Position numbers and translations under genes: made by a program
Part shown: piece after piece, positions 1 to 10,115 of the stretch
Numbering within the stretch: position 1 is the first letter of the stretch
Layout: the number at the start of each line of letters is the position of its first letter
The notes under the pieces: model-generated
Database searches by the model: none
What the model saw: only the letters and a program-made list of their open reading frames with translations
Told to the model about the DNA's origin: nothing
Assembly (NCBI GenBank): GCA_963751425.1
Contig: CAVVUF010000005.1
Coordinates: 1 to 64,000 of the forward strand
Direction: 5' to 3'
DNA length: 64,000 bases
Source of the DNA: CAVVUF01 sp963751425
Lineage (GTDB): Bacteria > Chloroflexota > Anaerolineae > Anaerolineales > UBA4823

Positions 1-403
1 AGAAGAGATATGCCAATGGGAAGAAGCAGCCTACAGCCAGCACGCGTAAAAGCTGATAAAGCACTGGGTAACCCCACCCGAACACAATCCCTAATCGGCC
101 AAAACCCCACCATAATAAGTTAAAGAAGACCGGCTTATTGGGCTCCGGAGTGAGCTTATTCGCTGCCAGGTTTGCTGTTGACAACTCTCTCATCCATGAA
201 AAATATTGTAGATGGTCCGGAACATCCAGCATCATCCCCATGAACTTCTTATCGGGCGGCGCAGACAGGTAACCGTATACATAAGGCAGGCTGGTAACCA
301 CCAGGATCATCACCGCCACGGCAAAGACGAACCACCACTCTGCCCTTTTTGTGCCAGAGGAAGGGGGCTGTCCATTCGAAGTTCGTTCTTTTTGATCATT
401 CAT
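1..403 (-). CDS. Integral membrane protein, GT-C-like (C-terminus beyond window edge)
   Basis: An open frame runs leftward from ATG at 403 (MNDQKERTSNG...) to the window edge without a stop, giving the first 134 residues. A polar N-terminus of about 22 residues is followed by a membrane segment (about 23-44), then a loop with the acidic and aromatic motif DVPDHLQYFSW, then more hydrophobic segments. An acidic motif in the first outer loop is typical of GT-C lipid-linked sugar transferases, but too little is visible to name a family. It starts 9 bp after the stop of the upstream membrane protein, so it is co-transcribed with the glycan cluster. Function is inferred from context only. Confidence 0.6.
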   Translation of the reverse strand, partial: MNDQKERTSNGQPPSSGTKRAEWWFVFAVAVMILVVTSLPYVYGYLSAPPDKKFMGMMLDVPDHLQYFSWMRELSTANLAANKLTPEPNKPVFFNLLWWGFGRLGIVFGWGYPVLYQLLRVLAVGCFFPLAYLF

Positions 404-412
404 TATTGATAC

Positions 413-1924
413 TTATTCCGAGTCGGCAACCTGAGGGCTGGATGGAGCAGTCTCACTTTTTAGCACTGCCCAAACTAAACCGATACCGACGATAGAGTAT
501 AACACAGCCAAAAGTGATAAGCTCGAAACCCCGTGCAGCCGTAATACGGTTCCAGCATTTCGGGCAATATTTTCCTGAATCCAATTCGGAAGGGCATACT
601 CAATCAATGGATTACGCAATGTATCAGATGGAAAGCTGCGCCCCGCCAGCGTTAACCCCCATACAGCGATCAAGGACCACATGGCCATCAAGCCTACGGT
701 TGCCAAGAACCAGGGTTTGCCTTTCCAAGCTAAAAGTGGGAAAATCCAGGAAACCGCCATGAATGGGAGCATGGGGAGCAGGTACCGGGGACCTACCGCA
801 AAACCACCCCACCACATGATGGATGCGCTGTTAAAGAGAAACATTGAAAGAACGCTGAAAACCACCAGCACCCATTCTGGCCGAAATTTTCTCGACCGCC
901 ACCACAGGATAATGCCCGGGAAGAACAGCAGAGTGATGGGAGAATAAAAGAACAAACCTCTGAATTTACCCAGGCTAATCCCCCACAATGCCTCCCAGGT
1001 CGGAAAAGATAAGCTCAGAAACCCGGTATGGTGCTGCCCCATCCACAGTTCAGAATTGCTGTAACCCAGGCTCAATGGGCCTCCAAAGAGCACATTGTTG
1101 TATACCATCCATAACACCACCACACTCCCACCCAGCGGTACCAACCACAATATGTCCAAGGGGCGTTTTCGTTTCACTAGAATTAAGAAAACATACAAGC
1201 CAATTGCGCCAGCGATCAGCGCAGCAGGATATTCTGTAATGATGCTGTATCCCAAAAGGAAACCGATCCAAAGCAGCACACCTTTTGACAGCGTGGTTCG
1301 CATGAATGCCAGGGAAAAAGCCCAAAAAAGCAGCATCGCAGATAATTGGTGCCCATAAAATGCACCCGCATAAGCAAAAGCTGGAGTCAAGAGCCCGTAA
1401 GCCAGGCACACACTGACCCTGAAACCGATATGGTCGGTAAATCGCTTTAAGGTTTTGAAAAGGAGCACGCCCAAGAATGCCGTAGGTAATGCAGATACCA
1501 CAAGCGTGATCAGCACCTGAGCAATCGCGAAGCGTACTTTCTGCTCCGAGATTCCGGTCCCTTCTGGGTTCAATGTTGCCTGGAAGGCTGTGTTATTTTC
1601 GAGCTGCTTTGTCAGCTTGTTAATCGCGGGCAGCTCAAGGACATTTTTCACCCCCCAATAGACCGGGATCCCTAAAAATGCCGCTCCCGGAGCTTTATCG
1701 CTGTAATAATGCCCACCTACCTTGGCGTAATCTACTGTATTTTTGACATAAGGATCGATTTGAAAAGTGCCGTCATCCACCACAGCCACAACCATATCCA
1801 AACGCGAATTCTGGTTTGGATCTGCCCAGCGGGGGAAAACATAAGCATAACTAATAAATAAGAGAAAAAAGATGCAAATTTCCGCTAGCTTTTCCTTGGA
1901 GATACGATTGATCAGCCGTTTCAT
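413..1924 (-). CDS. Polytopic membrane protein, probable GT-C family glycosyltransferase
   Basis: 503 residues with about ten hydrophobic segments. The first outer loop is rich in acidic residues (DMVVAVVDDGTFQID) and is followed by HYYSDKAPGAAF, the layout seen in GT-C/ArnT-like transferases that move sugars from polyprenyl-phosphate donors outside the membrane. I chose ATG at 1924, not the longer upstream start, because it gives an ATGA overlap with the stop of the upstream glycosyltransferase. Together with the next gene (1-403) it forms a pair of membrane transferases at the distal end of the glycan operon. The GT-C assignment is inferred from topology; the protein could also be an uncharacterised glycan-processing membrane protein. 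Confidence 0.65.
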   Translation of the reverse strand: MKRLINRISKEKLAEICIFFLLFISYAYVFPRWADPNQNSRLDMVVAVVDDGTFQIDPYVKNTVDYAKVGGHYYSDKAPGAAFLGIPVYWGVKNVLELPAINKLTKQLENNTAFQATLNPEGTGISEQKVRFAIAQVLITLVVSALPTAFLGVLLFKTLKRFTDHIGFRVSVCLAYGLLTPAFAYAGAFYGHQLSAMLLFWAFSLAFMRTTLSKGVLLWIGFLLGYSIITEYPAALIAGAIGLYVFLILVKRKRPLDILWLVPLGGSVVVLWMVYNNVLFGGPLSLGYSNSELWMGQHHTGFLSLSFPTWEALWGISLGKFRGLFFYSPITLLFFPGIILWWRSRKFRPEWVLVVFSVLSMFLFNSASIMWWGGFAVGPRYLLPMLPFMAVSWIFPLLAWKGKPWFLATVGLMAMWSLIAVWGLTLAGRSFPSDTLRNPLIEYALPNWIQENIARNAGTVLRLHGVSSLSLLAVLYSIVGIGLVWAVLKSETAPSSPQVADSE

Positions 1925-3111
1925 GATCCCGAATAAATCCTTTCTAGCGGAGCACAAGCCATCCGGTAATCATACTTTTCCTGGATTAACTGTCTGCCTG
2001 CTTGCCCCAAACGTTGTGCCAATTCAGGGTTTTCAATCAACCGTAAGGTTTCTCTCGCAAATTCTTCAGGCAAATCTGCAATCAGCAAGTGTTTTTCGTG
2101 AGCCACCTGGATTCCTTCGCATCCCAAGGTCGTTGAAACGATCGGCATCCCCTGGGCCAATGCATTCAATATCTTAACCCGCATCCCGCCTCCAGCGCGT
2201 AATGGAACAACCATCACGGCAGCTTTTTGCAGGTAGGGGGTCGGGTCGACCACATATCCCGTCACATTGACTCCAGGATGACTTTTACTAAAATCGATGA
2301 GCTGTTGAGGGGGTCTGGCGCCGATAATATCACATGCTGTTCCTGGAAGCTTGGCATGGATGAAAGGCAAGACATTCTCTAAGAACCACATCATTCCATC
2401 AATATTCGGAGGCCAATACATTGTCCCGATATGCACGATATGATTGGCATCCCCATCCCTTTCAACTGGCTGGATGTCATCCGTATCCACTGCAATCGGG
2501 ATGACATGGATCTCTTTCTTCTTCCCACCCATGGCCTCTTCAAAGGACAGTTTGTCCTCATCGCTTACCGTCAAGACTTCGTCAAATCTCAGGCACATTT
2601 CTCCTTCATAACTTTTAAGCAGCTGCCAATCACGCTCAAGCAGCCAGCGCTGTGGACCCGGACGCATGGTTTTTGCCAGTCTTTGATAAAGCACCCACAA
2701 AGCATTATGTGCATCCAAAACATGTTTCACCTTGGAAACGCGGAGAGCATATTGCGCCATGTTAAGCTGGTCGGCATGGGCCACATCGAATTTTCCTTGG
2801 GCTGCTATCCGGTCTACAAGGGTGCGCATTTCCTTAACATCATCACGTGCCATCATCCAGGGGCTGTTTCCAACCAGGCTCTTCAACAAAGCCATTATGT
2901 TTTTTAACAGGCTTCTCCGCATTGGAACGGTATATATTTCCTGGCAGTAGGCCTTTAATTTCTGAATATGTTCTGTTTGATCGCCTCTGACAAACGAAAC
3001 CAGTGTTACCTGGTGGTGCCTCGCCAGGTATTTAAGCACATAAAATGTTTTTACTTTCGGACCACTGTCTGGTGGATATGGGAGCACCTGGGTTAATAAC
3101 AAAACTTTCAC
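1921..3111 (-). CDS. Glycosyltransferase, GT4 family (PEP-CTERM/EpsH1-type sugar transferase-like)
   Basis: 396 residues, GT-B fold. The N-terminus MKVLLLTQVLPYPPDSGPK carries the PYPPDSG loop of the sugar transferases linked to EpsH1/PEP-CTERM exopolysaccharide systems. The donor-binding half shows HIGTMYWPPN, RAGGGMRVKILNALAQGMPIV and TTLGCEGI, the usual GT4 nucleotide-sugar site. It probably adds one sugar to a lipid-linked repeat unit in the cytoplasm. The start is GTG at 3111, directly after the TGA of the upstream GT2 and preceded by GAGAGGTG; this puts the PYPP motif at the expected distance from the N-terminus. It is a paralogue of the gene at 5470-6660. Confidence 0.85.
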   Translation of the reverse strand: MKVLLLTQVLPYPPDSGPKVKTFYVLKYLARHHQVTLVSFVRGDQTEHIQKLKAYCQEIYTVPMRRSLLKNIMALLKSLVGNSPWMMARDDVKEMRTLVDRIAAQGKFDVAHADQLNMAQYALRVSKVKHVLDAHNALWVLYQRLAKTMRPGPQRWLLERDWQLLKSYEGEMCLRFDEVLTVSDEDKLSFEEAMGGKKKEIHVIPIAVDTDDIQPVERDGDANHIVHIGTMYWPPNIDGMMWFLENVLPFIHAKLPGTACDIIGARPPQQLIDFSKSHPGVNVTGYVVDPTPYLQKAAVMVVPLRAGGGMRVKILNALAQGMPIVSTTLGCEGIQVAHEKHLLIADLPEEFARETLRLIENPELAQRLGQAGRQLIQEKYDYRMACAPLERIYSGS

Positions 3112-4023
3112 TCAAACACCTCTCAACTTTTCCAATACGTCCCGCAAAGGGATCACTACCCTGCCCTTTTTCCCGCCGCTAAGTAAACGTGCCAGACCAT
3201 GAACCAAATTTTTCATCCACACTGAGCCCAAAATCATCCACTTCAAGAAAAAAGCCTTAATCGGTCCATAATTCATCTTGAAGAAAATAACCCGGCTGCG
3301 GTAGAGATCCCCTTCTCTGGATGTTCGTCGATTCTGGGAGCTAGCTCCACCTAAATGAATAATCCGTGCGTCTGGTTGGTACCACACTTCCCAACCTGCT
3401 TTTTTCATCGCGAAGCACCAGTCAACTTCTTCCGCGTACATAAAAAACGCTTCGCTTAGCTTTCCAGCGTTTTCAAGGGCTTCTCGCCGGACAAGTAAGC
3501 AAGCCCCCTCCACATAATCGACTTTTTGGGGACCTTTTTTTACTTCTGGTCCTCGACTTGGATAGAACGGACCGTAGAAAAATCGACCTAGCCCGCTCAA
3601 GATAAGAAATTCCTGCCACAAGCCCGGGAAGCGGCTGTGAGAAGCTTGAAAACTCCCATCTGGGTTTACCAGCTGTGCACCAACAATGCCTGCCTGTGGG
3701 TACTGCTCGATAATTTTTAATAGAGCAGATAGCGCTCCTTCCGTAAAGAACGCGTCGCTGTTCAACAATAAGATATAAGCGCCATCTGTCAGATCAATGC
3801 CCCGATTATTTCCCCCGGCGAAACCCAAATTCTTTTCACTTTGATAAAGACTCACCTTCGGGAACTTTGAACGCACCATTTCCTGGCTTCCATCGGAAGA
3901 GCCATTGTCGACAACAAGCGTCTCAAACGGGATCCCGTCGCCAAACTTCTCCAACGCAACAAGGCATTTTTCCAAGATAGCGCAGGTATTCCAAGACAAG
4001 ATAATCACGGATAAATCAACCAT
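3112..4023 (-). CDS. Glycosyltransferase family 2, rhamnosyltransferase-like
   Basis: 303 residues. N-terminal GT2 (GT-A) domain: VIILSWNTCAILEKCL, then VDNGSSDGS and GFAGGNNRGI (nucleotide binding), LLLNSDAF as the DxD-like metal site, and EGACLLVRREAL with MYAEEVDWCF typical of WbbL/RfbF-like rhamnosyltransferases. The C-terminus is basic and may touch the membrane. I place the start at the second Met (4023), which overlaps the upstream ligase stop by 8 bp; a longer start at 4035 is possible. It likely extends the repeat unit. The sugar specificity cannot be read from sequence. Confidence 0.88.
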   Translation of the reverse strand: MVDLSVIILSWNTCAILEKCLVALEKFGDGIPFETLVVDNGSSDGSQEMVRSKFPKVSLYQSEKNLGFAGGNNRGIDLTDGAYILLLNSDAFFTEGALSALLKIIEQYPQAGIVGAQLVNPDGSFQASHSRFPGLWQEFLILSGLGRFFYGPFYPSRGPEVKKGPQKVDYVEGACLLVRREALENAGKLSEAFFMYAEEVDWCFAMKKAGWEVWYQPDARIIHLGGASSQNRRTSREGDLYRSRVIFFKMNYGPIKAFFLKWMILGSVWMKNLVHGLARLLSGGKKGRVVIPLRDVLEKLRGV

Positions 4024-5461
4024 TATTTTTATCATTTACTTGGGGATACATGCGATCCAATGCCAAGATCACGCCCATAAATAACCAATTATAGACTGCA
4101 TAATTAAACCCTACAATTGTCTGAGTATAAGCAAATGGAAACAACCAGTCTCCAAAAGCCATAATGATGATACAAGCGCAGGTGCCGGCGAAAGATACAT
4201 TTGCCAACGCCTCGACGAAATCCCCTCTGCCTTTTAATCTCAAACAAAGTCTGAAGCCCATCCAAACCAGGGTTCCAAAAAGCCAAATGAAGAAAATAGT
4301 TCCAACAATTCCTGTCTGAGCTACCATATCGATATAGTTGCTGTGCGTTGCCATCGCATCGGTGGGGAAGTAAGTCATGTAATAAACCGCATAACCAGCC
4401 GGTCCGGTCCCGAAGATGAGATGGTCACGCGTGATTCTCCAATTCGATTCCCAGGCTGCCAGACGTGTATAACCACTTTCCTGGGTCTCGTTCTGGAAAA
4501 CCTTGCCCACGTAATAATCCTTATTGACCAAAATAACGATGGCTAAAAATACAAGGAACACGATGCTTAATTTCTTAGCCCTCATCCACATCAAAATACC
4601 CAGAGCCACCATGGCCGGCAGCCAACCCGCTACCCAGGATATATTCCGTATAAAGCTCCAATAAATCCACCCGCCTGCTAACATCAGCAGTAAAACCCGA
4701 ATACTCCAATGTAAATTTTTAATAAAAATAGCTAACCCAAAAGAAAGAGCGATCACCCACAGTGAAAACAAGCCTCGGGTATCTATCGGCAAAGTAAGAC
4801 CGCTAAGGTATTTGACCAAGCCCAGGAATCCTGCAACCAACATCATCATCGTCATTATGAGAAGTGGCTGGGTTGTCTCGAAGAAATTTCCCACCATCAA
4901 CATAGCAACTGGCAGCAAGATCATGACCAGTGCTGAAGCAATTTGGACAATGATAAATGTTCCGGGGACGAAGACAAATGGATCGCGGAATATAATGCTC
5001 CAAAGGATTGAAATGATTACCGCAGCAAAGAAACAAGCCAAAGGCAAATTGATAGGGCTAGGTTTGATTGTAAAGCGCCGATCGACGGTCATCGATCTCA
5101 GAGTCCATAGACCCAGGAATACCACTTCCACGACCATGCTGATGGCAAGCCGGCTGCCTGTTCCGGTTGGCAGCGTGATTGGCACAAAGATCGCCACCGC
5201 CAGAATTAAAATCGGAAGGACATCAAATCTCTGGATGAACAGCAGACCGATCAGACCCACTAAGAGAGCTCCTGAAGCGGCTGCAATGTATGTCGGATTG
5301 AAATTGGAGGCAAGAAATCCAATCCCAATGGTAATCCCAACTACCAATAAAACGATCACCCATTTCAGCCAGCGAATGTTCTGTTGAACAAATTCGAACA
5401 GGTTAAATCTTGGTATTCTGAACATTTCCTGAATTTGACGTGCTTTACTCAAATCACGCAT
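4016..5461 (-). CDS. O-antigen ligase/polymerase family membrane protein
   Basis: 481 residues with roughly twelve hydrophobic segments and a long outer loop. The loop contains ETQESGYTRLAAWESNW and GTGPAGYAVYYM, followed by THSNYIDMVAQTGIVG; this pattern (R..W....., G.G......, H..Y......G..G) is the PF04932 signature of Wzy polymerases and WaaL ligases. It should act at the outer face of the membrane, joining glycan units or attaching them to an acceptor. ATG at 5461 was chosen over an upstream start because it follows the stop of the upstream GT4 by 8 bp and removes a non-conserved extension. A second member of this family sits at 33667-35496, so polymerase and ligase roles may be split between the two. 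Confidence 0.85.
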   Translation of the reverse strand: MRDLSKARQIQEMFRIPRFNLFEFVQQNIRWLKWVIVLLVVGITIGIGFLASNFNPTYIAAASGALLVGLIGLLFIQRFDVLPILILAVAIFVPITLPTGTGSRLAISMVVEVVFLGLWTLRSMTVDRRFTIKPSPINLPLACFFAAVIISILWSIIFRDPFVFVPGTFIIVQIASALVMILLPVAMLMVGNFFETTQPLLIMTMMMLVAGFLGLVKYLSGLTLPIDTRGLFSLWVIALSFGLAIFIKNLHWSIRVLLLMLAGGWIYWSFIRNISWVAGWLPAMVALGILMWMRAKKLSIVFLVFLAIVILVNKDYYVGKVFQNETQESGYTRLAAWESNWRITRDHLIFGTGPAGYAVYYMTYFPTDAMATHSNYIDMVAQTGIVGTIFFIWLFGTLVWMGFRLCLRLKGRGDFVEALANVSFAGTCACIIIMAFGDWLFPFAYTQTIVGFNYAVYNWLFMGVILALDRMYPQVNDKNNG

Positions 5462-5469
5462 GATGCTTT

Positions 5470-6660
5470 CTATCTCGAAATGACAATATTGTCCACAAAA
5501 TTTAAGAACCGGCTGGCAATTAAATTCCAATCATACAATGAACCGGTCGTTAATTGGCCATTTTTCCCCAATCGATCTCGCAGCTCTCGATTTTCAAGAA
5601 TCTCTACCACTCCCGCAGCGAAAGCCTCCGGAGAATCTTCGATAAGAATATCCCGCCCTGCTTGTAATTCCAGCCCCTCGGCTCCCTTACTGGTAGATAC
5701 TACTGGTGTACTCATGGCAAGGGCTTCCAAAATTTTTAACCGAGTACCGCCACCAATACGCAAAGGGATCACACTTAGCCATGCTCGCCCGATATTGGGA
5801 CGCACATCTTCCAGGTATCCTGTGAATTCCACATTTGGGTCCCCTGGCAGTTTGCTGCGCAGCGTCTCGCTTAGCCTTCCTGTGATAAAAAGTTTTACCG
5901 CGGGTCTGCTTTTCTTGATAATCGGCAAAATTTCTGCAATAAAATATTGCATCGCATCCAGGTTCGCAAAGTAAGAAAGTGCGCCTGCATAGATCAGAGT
6001 ATCCGGTTCAGGGGCTCCCCAGTCGCCTTGATAGAAATCCATCTCGATGCCGTTCGGGATCACTTGGATCCTGCAATTTGAGTGGTTAATATGAGAAATA
6101 ATCCCCTTTTCGTTTTCAGACACAACCGTAAGACCATCCGCCCGCTGGATAACACTGTCCACATAACGAGCGTGCTTCCACCAGGTCAGGGTTGCACGCA
6201 ACCTCCGCAAGAAATCGGTCTGCTTCTTGCGCTCTTCCTGGTAGATCGTAAGTTCGATCTCATCGATTAGCACCTTTGTCCTGCCGACATCTATTGTGTA
6301 AGGAGTCATATCCACTTGAGAGGCAACCACCAGGTTGTAGCTTGTTTTTCGACAGGCAGCTTGTACGGCGGCGCGAAATTCTTTCCGGTAGGTGTCATAG
6401 ATAAACCTGGGCCGAGTAGATAAATACCCCAACCTGGCTCGAAAACTCTGAGGGTTATAATCTTTAAATTGAACGGTCTGTACAGATTTGCAAAAGGGTT
6501 TTAAACCTTTTAATCGCTCAGCAGAAATTGGTTCAGAAGCAAAAGAAATTAAGTCCACCTCATACTTGCTCGCCAGGATCTTGATCAGGTTAAAACATCT
6601 TTTCTTCGATCCATTATCTGGTGGATAAGGGAACCAGCGGGAAAGGAATAAAATCTTCAT
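5470..6660 (-). CDS. Glycosyltransferase, GT4 family (PEP-CTERM/EpsH1-type sugar transferase-like)
   Basis: 396 residues. MKILFLSRWFPYPPDNGSK matches the PYPPDNG loop of its paralogue at 1921-3111. The C-terminal half has YAGALSYFANLDAM, FTGYLEDV, RIGGGTRLKILEALAM and STSKGAEGL, the GT4 donor site with conserved glutamate. It is a cytoplasmic GT-B enzyme, probably building the repeat unit. The start at 6660 gives an ATGA overlap with the upstream GT2; longer starts would read through that gene. Like its paralogue it directly follows a GT2 gene, so the GT2-GT4 pair may be an old segmental duplication. Substrate unknown. Confidence 0.86.
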   Translation of the reverse strand: MKILFLSRWFPYPPDNGSKKRCFNLIKILASKYEVDLISFASEPISAERLKGLKPFCKSVQTVQFKDYNPQSFRARLGYLSTRPRFIYDTYRKEFRAAVQAACRKTSYNLVVASQVDMTPYTIDVGRTKVLIDEIELTIYQEERKKQTDFLRRLRATLTWWKHARYVDSVIQRADGLTVVSENEKGIISHINHSNCRIQVIPNGIEMDFYQGDWGAPEPDTLIYAGALSYFANLDAMQYFIAEILPIIKKSRPAVKLFITGRLSETLRSKLPGDPNVEFTGYLEDVRPNIGRAWLSVIPLRIGGGTRLKILEALAMSTPVVSTSKGAEGLELQAGRDILIEDSPEAFAAGVVEILENRELRDRLGKNGQLTTGSLYDWNLIASRFLNFVDNIVISR

Positions 6661-7595
6661 GACTGCCCGCTCATCCACAGACCAGGATCTGTCCATCCCC
6701 ATTGCCCTATCACGGCATGCCGTAAAGCCCACTGCATGGCTTTGGCATGGGCCGTCTTACCAGCCCTGCGATTTTCGTTGATCCCTCGCAGGGTGCCATC
6801 AAGGGCATGCAAGAGTGACATGGGCTTCGAAGAAAACGGAGAATGCCTGTAAAAAAACAAAAACCGGTTGCGCGTCAAATAATATAGGGTAGTAGGTCCC
6901 AATTCTCGAGAAACAATGGAAGCCTTATGCTCCATCTCTCCTTTGGCCTCAAAATAAATCTTGTACCCGGCTTCCTTGACCCTCAAACACCAATCCGTCT
7001 CTTCCCAGTACATGAAAAATTTAGGATCGAAGCCCCCCACTTTTTCGATAACTTTCCGGCTAACCAACATGCCACAGCCGTTAATAAAGTCAACTTCTCC
7101 ACTTTGATATTGGCCCGTATCAATTTCCCCCATACCCATATTATCCGCATACGCCATCCGCCAATTCACCCTTCCCCCAGCCGAGCTGATCGTCTTATTT
7201 TCATCCCAGGTATAGACCATTGGGCCAAGAATCCCAATGCCTGGATCACTTTGCATCGTTTTCATTAAGATAGAAATGCAGCTTGGCTGCAGGCGCGTGT
7301 CATTATTAACCAGGAAAATTGCCTCTACTCCCCTGGTGAAAGCATACTCAATCCCTTTATTATTTCCCAAAGCATATCCCAGGTTCTCTCCATTTTAAAT
7401 CCATAACGCGCGCGGAAATTTTTCTGAAATGATCGGGATGGTTCCATCCTTCGACCCGTTATCAACCAGAATAACTTCCAGTTCAGAATAATCCTGTTTT
7501 TGGATCAATTCAAGACACCCTTTCGTCAATTCGACACCGTTAAAACACAGTACCACTACAGCTACTTTGGGGCTCACCTGATCATCCTTGAACAC
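6657..7595 (-). pseudogene. Glycosyltransferase family 2, interrupted by an in-frame TAA
   Basis: The two halves are in the same frame: 66 residues from GTG 7595 (VAVVVLCFNG, VDNGSKDGT), then TAA at 7395-7397, then 238 codons continuing NGENLGYALGNNKGIEYAF. Across the stop the reading is PRALWI-stop-NGENLGYA, which fits the GT2 consensus where E, K or Q would stand, so one base change explains it. Downstream motifs are intact: LVNNDTRL (metal site), INGCGMLVSRKVIEKVGGF and MYWEETDWCLRVKEAGY. The full product would be about 312 residues, rhamnosyltransferase-like. A TTG after the stop cannot restore the nucleotide-binding half. It may be a true nonsense mutation, a strain variant or a sequence error; flanking genes look intact. 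Confidence 0.8.
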
Positions 7596-7613
7596 AAAAG
7601 ATTGCGACTACTG

Positions 7614-8744
7614 TCACTTTCGAACTGCCAATCCCTGATAAGCTTCCAGTAATTGGGTTGCACTTACTTTCCATGAAAAATCTTGGGCACGTGCATAACC
7701 CAATCCTCTGAGTCGTTCCCTCTCTTCAGGTTCCCGGAACAAGCTTTCAAGGTGCCTGGCTAATAGTGCATCATCTTCAGCACCAATCATCAAACCAGCC
7801 TGCCCCAATACCTCAGGGATAGCCCCTCGGTCTGAAGCGATGATCGGCGTTCCACAGATCATCGCTTCCAGAAGCGGAATCCCAAATCCTTCGATCCAAG
7901 AAGGGAAAACGAAAACCGTCGCCATGCTGTATAGAGCGTTCAATATTGCACGTTCCGGTCGAAAAAAGAACTTGGCATAACCGGCTTCAACTGCTTCATG
8001 GACTTCCGGTGCCACACTTTCTCTGCGCGAGAAAAAGATAATTTCTTTATCCGTACGAACTTCTTCCGGCAGTCGCCTCCAGGCTCTCACCAAAACAGCC
8101 GGGTTTTTCAAAGCATCTGCCAGGACAAACGCTTTTGTGATGCCATATTCACTTCTCACCTTCCCCAGCTCCTCAGCCTCGGTCACTTGTTTGACATCCA
8201 GCGGTCTTCCATGGTGGATAACATGTACTTTATCGCTTGAGAGCTTCCCCCACGTAAGGATTTGCTGTTTTGCGTAGTTCGAGATGGTGACGATGAGATC
8301 GGCTTTCTGGACGGATTGGACGGTATGAAAATGTAAATAGGTCATCCAGGTTAAGGTACGCAGATTTTTCGGATGCCCGGCATAGATCTTCAATAACGGC
8401 ATAATATTAATTTCATCGTGCAAGGTGATGACCGACCGCGCCTGGGCGGGTCCAAAGCCGCGGTTTGCGGGTATATGAACAACATCGGGCAAATCCCGCG
8501 CCATCGTCCTTTTCAAATAGTAGTCGTAATACAGGCTGGATAGGCCAGTTCGATAATTTACCAGCCTGAGAAATACATTTCCTGGTAGCTCTTTCAGCTC
8601 AAAAGGCTGCTTGGTATCTGCATACAAGTAAATTTGATGGCCCGCAGCGACTTCGAATAACGCCGGTAACAGGTTCCGTAGATACGAATTGATCCCACCC
8701 ATAATTCCGTGAGAAAGATAGCGAACATCAATGCCTATGCGCAT
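7614..8744 (-). CDS. Glycosyltransferase, GT4 family (mannosyltransferase-like)
   Basis: 376 residues. N-terminus MRIGIDVRYLSHGIMGGIN has the GIDxR...GIxxY/N acceptor loop of GT4 mannosyltransferases (WbdA/MtfB-like). The C-terminal domain shows FVFPSWIEGFGIPLLEAM, with the EGFGIPLLEAM donor motif, and GTPIIASDRGAIPEVLG. Cytoplasmic, acting on the growing lipid-linked glycan. The ATG at 8744 overlaps the upstream stop by one base (TAATG), a strong sign of translational coupling. Sugar identity is a family-level guess only. Confidence 0.88.
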   Translation of the reverse strand: MRIGIDVRYLSHGIMGGINSYLRNLLPALFEVAAGHQIYLYADTKQPFELKELPGNVFLRLVNYRTGLSSLYYDYYLKRTMARDLPDVVHIPANRGFGPAQARSVITLHDEINIMPLLKIYAGHPKNLRTLTWMTYLHFHTVQSVQKADLIVTISNYAKQQILTWGKLSSDKVHVIHHGRPLDVKQVTEAEELGKVRSEYGITKAFVLADALKNPAVLVRAWRRLPEEVRTDKEIIFFSRRESVAPEVHEAVEAGYAKFFFRPERAILNALYSMATVFVFPSWIEGFGIPLLEAMICGTPIIASDRGAIPEVLGQAGLMIGAEDDALLARHLESLFREPEERERLRGLGYARAQDFSWKVSATQLLEAYQGLAVRK

Positions 8745-10097
8745 TACACGCTCCTGTCTTGTCGCTTCGCTGTGCGCGCGTAGATTTCCTTGTATTCCGC
8801 ACTCATTTCTGCAACAGTCTTTACTGGTTCGATACCTTCTTTCAAGCGCAAAAGCAAATCCTTCTCGTCAACCAGCCGCTTCATCTGAGCCGCCAGGGCT
8901 TTCCAATCATTCCTCGCGAAAAGCAATCCGTTTTTCCCATGCTTAATCAGCTCATTCATACCGGGTAGGTCTGTCGCAATCACGGGTGTTCGTGTCGCCA
9001 AAGCCGATGAAACCACCAGGGGAAAATCATACCACGATGAGGGAACCACGAGTACATCAATCTCCATCATCACCTCGCCCATTCTACTGTTATCAAATGT
9101 GCCTAGGAATGAAATTCTTTCATCATTTCCCTTTAAGGCGATGAGTTCTTTCCCATATTCAAGATTCTTCTGTAAATCCCCGTATATTTTGACCTCAATT
9201 GGCGATTCCCTACCTATAAGCTGCACAGCCTTCAGCAGCAGATCAACACCTTTCATCGGGATCACCTGCCCGATAAAGCCAATCCTCAAACACCTGGATT
9301 CGGTCTTCGTGGTGAAGCCCCTCGCCCACGTCATATCCAGACCGTACGCAGAGTAAATAATACGATCTTCAAGCACTTGATATTTGAGGTAAAGATCCCT
9401 GAGAAACTTTGATGCAGTTACCACCAGGTCCGCTTTCCTCAACATCTCATTTTGATATGCAAAGCGTTGTTGCCAATTTCCCATCATCCCCCGAAAACCA
9501 GGCTGGTTCGTGATCCATGGGAAATGACCCATCCCTAATAAGATTGATCTTGCCATTTTTTCTGGCAGCACTTTCTGAACTCCCTTAAAAGCCTTCGTTC
9601 CAGCCATCAGGCATCTCGTACACTCCCAGGGATCATCCTGGCCCGGGCAAAGGCTCCCATCGTTCCTCAAAAGTGTGTTCTTTGCACAAACAAACCAGAA
9701 ATCTGTCGCTGTCAAAACCACCGGGATTCCAAGCTCGCCAGCGGCCTGGATAATGCTCGCCGTTAGAGAATACAATGAGGTAATATGTAGAACATCAGGC
9801 TGATACTCTTTGAGGTATTTTTGAAAATACCGGTAAACCTCAGGATTTTGATATAAATACCGAAACACATCCGGCGCCTTTGTCCAGTTATAACGCAGTC
9901 GCTTGACAGAGACTTCCCTGGTAAACATCCTCCGTTTCCAGGATTTGATACCCCTCCGCGCTCTCCCAATCCTCGTTACAAATCACCTGCACCTCACACC
10001 CGCTCTCTGCCAGGCTTTTTGCCAATCCCAAAGTAAGGACCTCCGTTCCTCCCAGGTGTCCGGGTGGGAAAAAATGGGTAGCTAAAAGGACGCGCAT
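8744..10097 (-). pseudogene. Glycosyltransferase, GT4 family, frameshifted
   Basis: The N-terminal part (10097 down to about 9915) begins MRVLLATHFFPPGHLGGTE, the GT4 acceptor loop, and reads to DVYQGS before running out of frame. The remaining about 390 residues follow in the next frame: SVKRLRYNWTKAPDVFRYL, VLTATDFWFVC, CTRC and the donor site SSWYDFPLVVSSALATRTPVI. Removing one A from the AA pair at 9914-9915 (minus strand GGGAAGTC) joins the halves as DVYQGVSVKRL and gives 450 residues, normal for the family. The cysteine-bearing segment CLMAG/CTRC after the first third occurs in many GT4 proteins of this type. Probably a sequence insertion error rather than decay, since both halves are well conserved. 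Confidence 0.8.
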
Positions 10098-10115
10098 TGG
10101 TTTTCCAGGTTCATA

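Noticed and set aside
4812..5387. 191-codon open frame on the plus strand
   Set aside because: It is antisense to the O-antigen ligase; its composition is the mirror of hydrophobic codons.
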